Part shown: piece by piece, positions 1-5,490 of the stretch
Layout: each line of letters opens with the position of its first letter
How positions within the stretch are numbered: position 1 is the first letter of the stretch
NCBI GenBank assembly: GCA_023666975.1
Contig: JAMPAW010000175.1
Span: forward strand, 1 to 6,730
DNA: 6,730 bases
DNA from: Clostridium sp.
GTDB lineage: Bacteria; Bacillota_A; Clostridia; Lachnospirales; Lachnospiraceae
Direction of reading: 5' to 3'
Notes under the pieces: generated by a model
The model's input: only the letters and a program-made list of their open reading frames with translations
Told to the model about the DNA's origin: nothing
Databases searched by the model: none
Program-made: the position numbers and the translations under genes

Positions 1-773
1 GGCAGGAATACTTTACCTACGGCGGACTTCCTCTAGTCATGAAAAAAGAGGGGCATGACGAGAAGGCCAGCTATCTTCATACCCTTTTTGATAAAATCTA
101 TCTTAGCGATATTATGGAACGAAACAAACTGCTGAACAAGAAAAACGTCCTTGACGATATGCTGAATATCATCTCTTCCTCTATCGGCTCACTCACCAAC
201 GCAAGCAAAATAGCAAACACCTTCAAAAGCGTTCAGCATACAAACATTGATGAAGCTACCGTTGCACGATATCTCGATTTATTTATTGATTCCTTTATGA
301 TCTACAAGACCCAACGTTATGACATCAAAGGCAGAAAGCACATCGGCTCGCCCTACAAGTACTATTTCAGCGATGTCGGTCTTCGGAATGCGAGGCTCAA
401 TTTCCGTCAGCAGGAGGAAAACCACATCATGGAGAACATTATATATAATGAACTCTGCTACAGGGACTTCAGCGTTGACGTCGGCATTGTAACCTATAAC
501 TACAAAGATGACAGCCAAAAAAGCAAACGCACAAGGCTTGAAATTGATTTCATTGCCAGTAAAGGCAGCAAAAAATATTATATTCAGTCGGCGTTAAGCA
601 TCAGCGACAGTGCGAAAAAAATTCAGGAAACCCGCCCGCTATGCAAAGTCAACGACTCCTTTAAAAAAATTGTCGTTGTGAAAGACAATATTATTCCATG
701 GAACGATGACCACGGCATACTCTACATCGGCATAGAACAATTCCTGCTGGAAGAAAATTCAATGGATATATAG
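1..773 (+). CDS. DUF4143-type AAA ATPase, C-terminal part (5' end outside window)
   Basis: The reading frame is open from base 3 and runs through the ATG at 39, so that ATG is internal and the gene starts left of the window. The residues before it (Y-F-T-Y-G-G-L-P) match the 'YGG(F/L)P' segment that follows the ATPase core in this family. The Walker motifs are therefore outside the window. Counting from the Met at 39, residues 40-95 look like a helical winged-helix region. Residues 105-235 look like the DUF4143 C-terminal domain, a PD-(D/E)XK nuclease-like fold: 'YYFSDVGLRN' near 108, 'HIMENIIYNEL' near 129, 'LEIDFIA' near 167 and 'YYIQSA' near 180. Family members are usually about 400 residues and are mostly of unknown role, sometimes linked to mobile or defence regions. 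The family call is fairly secure; the biological role is not known. Confidence 0.8.
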   Translation, partial: QEYFTYGGLPLVMKKEGHDEKASYLHTLFDKIYLSDIMERNKLLNKKNVLDDMLNIISSSIGSLTNASKIANTFKSVQHTNIDEATVARYLDLFIDSFMIYKTQRYDIKGRKHIGSPYKYYFSDVGLRNARLNFRQQEENHIMENIIYNELCYRDFSVDVGIVTYNYKDDSQKSKRTRLEIDFIASKGSKKYYIQSALSISDSAKKIQETRPLCKVNDSFKKIVVVKDNIIPWNDDHGILYIGIEQFLLEENSMDI

Positions 774-775
774 AA

Positions 776-1744
776 TCACTGATGTCTATTCAGCAATTCC
801 TCAATTTCCCATCGCTTTGGCATCACCCTTAACGCCCCTTTTTTGGTCGTAATCAGCGCTGCTGCCGCATTTGCAAAGGTCAGCATTTCCGCCAGCTCTG
901 CCGCTGTATATTCCCGCAGGCCCCGTTCTAAGACATAGTGCAGTACACACCCGCAAAATGTATCTCCGGCACCCGTTGTCTCAATCGTCTTTTCCTGTGG
1001 AAATGAGGGCACCTGCACACACCGCTCACCCATATATGCCCTGCTTCCCTCTTTTCCCAGAGAAAGCAGGATAAGGCGGATTGGATATCGGGATTGCAGA
1101 CAGGCAGCTCCCTTATCATAGTCCTGTTCACCGGTAAACCACTGAATTTCATTATCGGAGATTTTCAAAATGTCACACTGGCTCATGCCATGATCAATTT
1201 GTTCCCTGGCGGCGTCCAGTGACTGCCACAACGGTTCACGCAAATTAGGGTCAAAGGAGACAATGGAACCGTTTTTCTTAGCAATATCAATGGCTTTCTT
1301 CGTCGCTTTCCGGCAGATTTCATCGGTCATGGACAGCGATCCGAAATGGAAAATACGGCAGCTTTCCAGCATATCCACATTTAATTCCGACTCTTCGAGC
1401 ATCATATCTGCACCAGGATTTCGATAAAAAGAAAAATCCCGGTCACCACCAGCCAGAGTGTGAACGAAAGCTAAAGTGGTATGGATTTTCTCGTCCTTAA
1501 TCAATCCCTCCGTGCCGATTCCCACTTCTTTTAGTGCCTGCTCCAATTGTGCGCCGAACATATCCTGCCCGACCTTTCCGACAAAACCCGTGTGATGTCC
1601 CAGCCGGTTCAGCATCGCAAGCACATTACAGGGAGCGCCGCCCGGATTCGCTTCCAAAACCGGATTCCCCTGCGCACTCGTCCCGCTCTCCGTGAAATCA
1701 ATCAGCAATTCGCCAAGTGCCACCACATCATATACTTTGTTCAT
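776..1744 (-). CDS. scrK: Fructokinase (PfkB/ribokinase family carbohydrate kinase)
   Basis: Cytoplasmic sugar kinase of 322 residues, normal for the family, predicted to phosphorylate fructose to fructose 6-phosphate with ATP. Seen in the sequence: N-terminal 'VVALGELLIDF' (residues 7-17); the PfkB signature 1 region with G-G-A-P-C-N (35-40) through 'GFVGKVGQD' (53-61); 'FDPNLREPLW' (164-173), typical of fructokinases; and signature 2 'ETTGAGDTF' (255-263), where Asp261 is the expected catalytic base and G-A-G forms the anion hole. The start is supported by GGAGG at 1751-1755, 6 bases upstream. A promoter lies further upstream. The gene is transcribed alone; no sugar transporter or sucrose hydrolase is visible nearby. 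Substrate is inferred: other PfkB kinases (2-keto-3-deoxygluconate, ribose) look similar, but the D-P-N-L-R segment and the overall sequence favour fructose. The symbol is by analogy. Confidence 0.88.
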   Translation of the reverse strand: MNKVYDVVALGELLIDFTESGTSAQGNPVLEANPGGAPCNVLAMLNRLGHHTGFVGKVGQDMFGAQLEQALKEVGIGTEGLIKDEKIHTTLAFVHTLAGGDRDFSFYRNPGADMMLEESELNVDMLESCRIFHFGSLSMTDEICRKATKKAIDIAKKNGSIVSFDPNLREPLWQSLDAAREQIDHGMSQCDILKISDNEIQWFTGEQDYDKGAACLQSRYPIRLILLSLGKEGSRAYMGERCVQVPSFPQEKTIETTGAGDTFCGCVLHYVLERGLREYTAAELAEMLTFANAAAALITTKKGALRVMPKRWEIEELLNRHQ

Positions 1745-1750
1745 TTTCTT

Positions 1751-1755
1751 CCTCC
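1751..1755 (-). promoter_or_regulatory. Ribosome binding site of the fructokinase
   Basis: GGAGG on the - strand, 6 bases before the ATG at 1742-1744. The spacing is ideal and fixes this start codon. Confidence 0.85.
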
Positions 1756-1790
1756 ACTTCCTCTGCAGATAACATCTCTTTCATGCACCT

Positions 1791-1818
1791 ATTGTACCAC
1801 GTATATCCTTTTCGTCAA
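1791..1818 (-). promoter_or_regulatory. Sigma-70-type promoter of the fructokinase
   Basis: On the - strand, TTGACG (1813-1818) and TACAAT (1791-1796) are separated by 16 bases. Each box differs from the consensus by one base. Transcription would start near 1784, giving a leader of about 40 bases that carries the GGAGG site. Confidence 0.7.
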
Positions 1819-1849
1819 CATAGCTTCTATACCAGCTTTTCCGTACTAC

Positions 1850-1865
1850 ATAGGCATATACCTAT
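1850..1865. promoter_or_regulatory. 16-bp near-perfect palindrome upstream of the fructokinase promoter (possible operator)
   Basis: The sequence ATAGGCATATACCTAT is symmetric except for one base pair. It lies about 31 bp upstream of the fructokinase -35 box, where an activator or repressor dimer could bind. No regulator gene is visible in the window, so the role is inference from symmetry and position. Confidence 0.3.
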
Positions 1866-1889
1866 AATTTTTGCAAAATTCATAGAAAG

Positions 1890-1909
1890 CTAATGACAAA
1901 TGACATTAG
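1890..1909. repeat. Interrupted palindrome CTAATG-N8-CATTAG with internal tandem AATGACA
   Basis: CTAATG (1890-1895) and CATTAG (1904-1909) are inverted copies around 8 bases. The same stretch contains two adjacent direct copies of AATGACA (1892-1905). It lies between the divergent fructokinase promoter and the + strand promoter at 1961. It has no T-run and is not a terminator. Such arrangements can arise by chance in AT-rich DNA. Confidence 0.25.
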
Positions 1910-1960
1910 AAATGTTATACTGCCGTACATATAAAAAATATTAAAAATTTTACATTTGGA

Positions 1961-1989
1961 TTGACACATCGGACAATAAATGATAATAT
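1961..1989 (+). promoter_or_regulatory. Strong sigma-70 promoter with extended -10
   Basis: A perfect -35 box TTGACA (1961-1966) is followed after exactly 17 bases by TAATAT (1984-1989), with TG one base upstream of the -10 box (extended -10, 1982-1983). The expected start of transcription is near 1996. The next element downstream is the terminator at 2045-2078, so the natural product is a short RNA. Caveat: the surrounding DNA is very AT-rich, which raises the chance of fortuitous boxes. Confidence 0.6.
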
Positions 1990-1995
1990 TGTTCT

Positions 1996-2078
1996 CGTTG
2001 AAAGTAATATTTCCCGTATCATTGTATATATTATTATGGAGTGAACTCCGGTGTCCTTCGGGCCCGGGGTCTTTTTTT
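1996..2078 (+). ncRNA. Candidate small RNA of about 80 nt between a strong promoter and a terminator
   Basis: The interval starts about 7 bases after an extended -10 promoter and ends at the T-run of a strong intrinsic terminator. It has no convincing reading frame. Its 5' half is A/T-rich; near its 3' end is GGAG-TGAA-CTCC, a 4-bp stem with a tetraloop that competes with the terminator stem. It sits directly upstream of, and in the same direction as, an Abi_2/HEPN fragment. Structured RNAs next to abiF-type genes are known (the abiF RNA motif), and some act with the HEPN protein as RNA-protein toxin-antitoxin pairs. Whether this RNA belongs to that class is inference; the consensus was not compared. 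An alternative is a leader with an attenuator for the downstream gene, or debris from a lost gene. Confidence 0.4.
2045..2078 (+). terminator. Rho-independent terminator
   Basis: ACTCCGG (2045-2051) pairs with CCGGGGT (2064-2070) and GTCC (2053-2056) pairs with GGGC (2060-2063). This makes an 11-bp GC-rich stem with two G-T wobbles, one bulged T (2052) and a TTC loop, then C and seven Ts (2072-2078). No + strand protein gene ends just upstream; the nearest upstream element is the promoter at 1961-1989. The reverse strand has no T-run, so the terminator works in one direction only. Confidence 0.8.
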
Positions 2079-2483
2079 AATATGAAACAAATTGATAGGC
2101 AGAGCATTTCACGCACTTTCAAAATCATGGATAGTGAACTCGAAACGCTCCTCAAATATCTGACTGCCATTCGCAATTGCTGTGCTCATAACAACAGACT
2201 CTATTGTTTTCGCTCACATGATGTTATGATTAATACAAAATATCACGCTAACCTCCAAATACCAAATACCGGAGAATATATGTATGGAAAGCGTGATTTA
2301 TTTGCTGCTGTTATAGCCCTAAAACTGCTTTTACCTTCCAGAGAATTTAAACAAATGATTACGGAAATTGATGAAGCAGTAACCGAAATCAAACCTGCTT
2401 TAAAGGTCTTAAAAATAGAAGAAATACTATCGGAAATGGGATTCCCTGCTAATTGGAAAAAAATTAAATCCATGCAAAAATAA
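2076..2483 (+). pseudogene. Abi_2 family (AbiF/AbiD-like) abortive infection protein, C-terminal remnant
   Basis: From the Met at 2082 the frame encodes 133 residues matching the C-terminal part of Abi_2 proteins (about 300 residues when whole): 'MKQIDRQSISR', then 'LTAIRNCCAHNNRL' with the HEPN Rx4H motif (Arg codon 2172-2174, His codon 2187-2189), 'GKRDLFAAVIAL', and the C-terminal 'MGFPANWKK'. HEPN domains of this kind are ribonucleases, and Abi_2 proteins abort phage infection. The N-terminal half (roughly 160-170 residues) is missing. Homology appears to begin at or just inside the terminator T-run. The frame can be read upstream to an ATG at 1980, but that ATG overlaps the -10 box and the extra residues are junk translated from the terminator. 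No ribosome binding site suits the Met at 2082 (its nearest GGGG lies in the terminator stem). A short expressed HEPN protein cannot be excluded, but a truncated remnant is the better reading. Confidence 0.72.
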
Positions 2484-2489
2484 TTTCTC

Positions 2490-2508
2490 ATGACGCCACA
2501 AATGTCAT
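2490..2508. terminator. Weak hairpin between the convergent Abi_2 remnant and metH ends
   Basis: ATGAC (2490-2494) and GTCAT (2504-2508) form a 5-bp stem around a 9-base loop. It lies 7 bases after the + strand stop and about 20 bases after the - strand metH stop. Both exits are A/T-rich (CGCATTTTT on +, AAATTATTTTT on -), so it might end transcription from both sides. The stem is short and the call is tentative; no better terminator is visible for metH. Confidence 0.25.
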
Positions 2509-2528
2509 ATAACGCATTTTTAACAGAC

Positions 2529-5015
2529 TCAGCTGTCCGACTCCTTCAGCAGTCTTTCCACCAAACGGCAGGCCTCTGCCGCATCCTTAGAATACCCGTC
2601 TGCTCCGATTTCATCGGCAAAGCTCTGCGTGATCACTGCACCTCCGATAATAATTTTAGCGGAAACCTTTTTCTCCCTGGCATATTCCACTACCTCTTTC
2701 ATCCGCATCATTGTAGTCGTCATCAAGGCACTTAATCCGATAACCGCTGCCCCTTCCTTTACCGCTGCCTCAATAATCTGTTCCTTCGGGACATCTTTTC
2801 CCAAATCAACCACGTGATAGCCATAGTTCTTCAGCATAAGCACGACAAGGTTTTTTCCGATATCATGAATATCCCCCTCTACGGTGGCCATAATCACGGT
2901 AGGCATCTCTTCTCCGTTCTCGGCTTTTGGCAGCAGCGGCTCCACATAAGAAATCGCCAGCTCCATCGCCTCTGCCGAAGAAATCAGCTGCGGCAGAAAA
3001 TACTTCTTCTCATCAAAAAGTATCCCCACCTCATTGATCGCCGGAATCAGGTGTTCCTCTATAATCGACTGTGGCGGACAGCCTTCTGCCAAAAAAGTCT
3101 TCACATCTTCCACCATCGTCCGTTTATTTCCCTTCAACACGTTGTCATATAACCGGGAATGTGCCGTATGGTCTGCGCTCTTTTCACCGCCTGCCTCTCC
3201 TTTGCTGCCTCCAACCGCTTTTGCACCTTCCGGCAATGCACCGCCAGCCGTATGGCCGGTTACCACCTGCATCGCTTTCACGTTTTCAATATATCGGATA
3301 TCTGCATTTTCCTTGTTCAACAGTAAGTCCGAAGCAAAGGCGGCATTCATCAGAAGTGCCTGAGACGGATTGGCTATCGCCATGGTCAGTCCCCTTGAAA
3401 TCGCCATGGTCAAAAAAGCCGTATTGACGAAGCTGCGTTCCGGCAGACCAAAAGAAATATTGGATAATCCGCAGATTGTGGCAAGTCCCAGTTCCCTTTT
3501 GCAGTAATCAATCGTTTCCAGCGTTTCCAAAGCAGCATTTTTATTGGCCCCAACCGTAGCCACAAGACCGTCAACCACAATATCTTCCTTTGCAAAGCCC
3601 AATTCCATGGCCCGCTCGTATATCGTATGGATAATCTGTTTCTTTTCCTCAATATCTTCTGGCAGCCCCTCATCGGAAAGCGGAAGCAGAATAAACATTG
3701 CCCCATATTTGCGGGCAATCGGAAGCAGCCGTTCAAACTTCTCCTTTTCCAGGGAAATCGAATTGATCAATGCCCGTCCCGGATATATCCGCAGGGCATT
3801 CTCAATAATATCGACATGGGAGGAATCAATGCACAACGGCAGATTAACAGTATTCGTCACCTCATAAATGACTCTCTGCATCATTTCGTTCTCGTCAATC
3901 CCGTTCATTCCCATATTAATATCAAGCACAGAGGCTCCGTTTTCCTCCTGCTCCTCTGCCATCTGCACTACAAGGTCAAGCTTCCCCTCCTTTAACTCTG
4001 CCTGCAGCTTCTTCTTGCCGGTAGGGTTAATTCTCTCGCCAACCACCAGAAATCCTCCGTCAATATCGATTTCCAACATCTGCCGCTCCGACGCCAGAAG
4101 GCGTTTTTTCTCCGCAGACACCTCCGGAATATCCATCATCCGGACAATCTGTGCCAATGCCATAATATGCTCCTTCGTCGTTCCGCAGCAGCCGCCAATC
4201 ATTCCGGCACCTGCCGCCACCAGCTGACGCCCATACTCCGCAAACTCCTCCGGTGTCATGGCATACAACGTTTTGCCGTCTACCAGTTCCGGCATTCCTG
4301 CATTCGGTTTTGCCATAATCGGAATATTGGCATACCTCCGCATTCTCTTCACCAGCGGAATCATTTCCGACGGACCGGTTGAACAGTTGATGCCTACGGC
4401 ATCGGCGCCAAGACTCTGTAACACAACAACTGCCGTTTCCGGGTCGGTTCCGAAAAGGGTTCTTCCATCTTCATTATAAGTCATGCTGACAATAACCGGC
4501 AGGCTGCAGGTCTCCTTCGCCGCGATCAACGCAGCTCTTGCCTCTGCCAAGCTCATCATCGTTTCAACCACCAGCAAATCTACCCCTGCCTCCACCAGAA
4601 CTCTGATTTGTTCTTTATATACGTCAATCAATTCTTCCAGCATCATCTTTCCGATAGGATAGAGCTGTCTTCCCGTCATCGTCAGATTACCCGCCACATA
4701 GGCACGGCACCCGGTCTGTTCCACCGCTTTCCTTGACAGTGCCACGAGCCTTTTGTTAATCGATTCCAACTCTCCCGCTAACCCGTACTCCTCCAGCTTA
4801 ATACGGTTTCCGGAAAAGGTAGGTGCATAGACAATATTGCTGCCGGCATTGATATAATCTACCTGTAGCCCGACCAAAACCTCCGAATGTTCCAAAATCC
4901 ATTTTTCCGGGCACACACCGGTAGGCATGCCTGCCTTTTGCAGATTCGTGCCTGTCGCCCCATCTAAAATGAGAATTTTCTGATTGATTAAATTCCTAAA
5001 TTGTTCCTTCGTCAT
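2529..5015 (-). CDS. metH: Cobalamin-dependent methionine synthase, three-module form without reactivation domain
   Basis: Cytoplasmic enzyme of 828 residues that moves the methyl group of methyl-tetrahydrofolate through cobalamin to homocysteine, forming methionine. Domains in order: homocysteine S-methyltransferase barrel (about 1-290) with 'LDGATGTNLQ' (17-26) and the zinc cysteines Cys211 in 'GINCSTGP' and Cys276/Cys277 in 'GGCCGTT'; pterin-binding barrel (about 320-575) with 'VGERINPTG' (325-333), 'DINMG' (365-369) and 'IDSS' (396-399); a Gly/Ala-rich linker (about 587-615); cobalamin cap helices (about 630-696) with 'FLPQLISSAEAM' (673-684); and a Rossmann B12 domain (about 704-828) with D-x-H-x-x-G at Asp715-His717-Gly720, His717 being the expected cobalt ligand. 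E. coli MetH is about 1,227 residues with a C-terminal AdoMet reactivation domain; here the protein stops after the B12 domain, a form common in clostridia, where a separate protein is thought to reactivate it. The start lies 3 bases after the dtd stop. Confidence 0.93.
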   Translation of the reverse strand: MTKEQFRNLINQKILILDGATGTNLQKAGMPTGVCPEKWILEHSEVLVGLQVDYINAGSNIVYAPTFSGNRIKLEEYGLAGELESINKRLVALSRKAVEQTGCRAYVAGNLTMTGRQLYPIGKMMLEELIDVYKEQIRVLVEAGVDLLVVETMMSLAEARAALIAAKETCSLPVIVSMTYNEDGRTLFGTDPETAVVVLQSLGADAVGINCSTGPSEMIPLVKRMRRYANIPIMAKPNAGMPELVDGKTLYAMTPEEFAEYGRQLVAAGAGMIGGCCGTTKEHIMALAQIVRMMDIPEVSAEKKRLLASERQMLEIDIDGGFLVVGERINPTGKKKLQAELKEGKLDLVVQMAEEQEENGASVLDINMGMNGIDENEMMQRVIYEVTNTVNLPLCIDSSHVDIIENALRIYPGRALINSISLEKEKFERLLPIARKYGAMFILLPLSDEGLPEDIEEKKQIIHTIYERAMELGFAKEDIVVDGLVATVGANKNAALETLETIDYCKRELGLATICGLSNISFGLPERSFVNTAFLTMAISRGLTMAIANPSQALLMNAAFASDLLLNKENADIRYIENVKAMQVVTGHTAGGALPEGAKAVGGSKGEAGGEKSADHTAHSRLYDNVLKGNKRTMVEDVKTFLAEGCPPQSIIEEHLIPAINEVGILFDEKKYFLPQLISSAEAMELAISYVEPLLPKAENGEEMPTVIMATVEGDIHDIGKNLVVLMLKNYGYHVVDLGKDVPKEQIIEAAVKEGAAVIGLSALMTTTMMRMKEVVEYAREKKVSAKIIIGGAVITQSFADEIGADGYSKDAAEACRLVERLLKESDS

Positions 5016-5018
5016 AGT

Positions 5019-5468
5019 CTAACAAATCTCCTCACTGTCCAATATAATGGTAAACGGACCGTCATTCAACAGCTCCACCTTCATATCTGCTCCAAAACTT
5101 CCGGTTTCCACCCGCTCCACTATTCGCCGGCACTCGGAAATCATATATTCATACATCTCTTCGGCTGCCTCCGGCTTGCCCGCCTTGGTAAAAGAAGGAC
5201 GGTTTCCCTTTTTGCAATCCGCATACAGCGTAAACTGGGATACCAGCAGCAGTTCTCCCCCTACGTCGGAGAGTGCTAAGTTTGTCTTCCCATTCTCATC
5301 ACTAAAAATGCGCAGCCCTGTCATTTTCTTAATCATTTTATCGGCAATTTCTCTGGTATCGGTATCCGAAACACCAATCAGCACCAGAAATCCCTTGCCA
5401 ATGGAGCCTATTACGTTTTCTTCCACAGTCACACTTGCCCGTGCGACACGCTGTACCACAAGTCTCAT
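5019..5468 (-). CDS. dtd: D-aminoacyl-tRNA deacylase
   Basis: Cytoplasmic proofreading enzyme of 149 residues (E. coli Dtd is 145) that hydrolyses D-aminoacyl-tRNA, and glycine mischarged on tRNA(Ala), so that D-amino acids are not used in translation. It acts as a homodimer with RNA-based catalysis. Seen in the sequence: start 'MRLVVQRV' with 'ASVTV' (11-15); 'SQFTLYAD' (77-84), which lines the active site; 'KGNRPSF' (87-93); and 'NDGPFT' (135-140) containing the Gly137-cisPro138 motif inserted across the dimer to reject L-amino acids. All key motifs are present, so it should be active. GAGGAG at 5475-5480 stands 6 bases before the ATG. The gene lies 22 bases after the membrane-protein stop and 3 bases before metH, so the three are probably cotranscribed. 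In many Firmicutes dtd follows relA; that partner is absent here. Confidence 0.96.
   Translation of the reverse strand: MRLVVQRVARASVTVEENVIGSIGKGFLVLIGVSDTDTREIADKMIKKMTGLRIFSDENGKTNLALSDVGGELLLVSQFTLYADCKKGNRPSFTKAGKPEAAEEMYEYMISECRRIVERVETGSFGADMKVELLNDGPFTIILDSEEIC
5028..5033 (-). promoter_or_regulatory. metH ribosome binding site inside the end of dtd
   Basis: GAGGAG on the - strand is formed by two of the last dtd codons (Glu-Glu) and stands 12 bases before the metH ATG, longer than the usual 5-9. With only 3 bases between the dtd stop and metH ATG, re-initiation by ribosomes finishing dtd is likely, which would couple the two genes. Confidence 0.5.
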
Positions 5469-5474
5469 CTTCTT

Positions 5475-5480
5475 CTCCTC
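5475..5480 (-). promoter_or_regulatory. dtd ribosome binding site
   Basis: GAGGAG on the - strand, 6 bases before the ATG at 5466-5468, in the 22-base gap after the preceding gene. It confirms the dtd start. Confidence 0.8.
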
Positions 5481-5490
5481 TTTCTATCCT

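Noticed and set aside
2053..2080. Nine-codon leader peptide starting at GTG 2052-2054 after GGAG
   Set aside because: The spacing from GGAG is acceptable, but the peptide is entirely made of terminator stem and T-run, which explains the open frame without coding.
1980..2081. Upstream extension of the Abi_2 frame to an ATG at 1980
   Set aside because: The ATG lies just before and overlaps the extended -10 region, has no ribosome binding site, and the extra 34 residues include translated terminator sequence with no Abi_2 similarity.
3544..4479. Several + strand open frames of 70-120 codons across metH
   Set aside because: They are shadows of the metH coding sequence, overlap each other, and show no ribosome binding sites or protein motifs.
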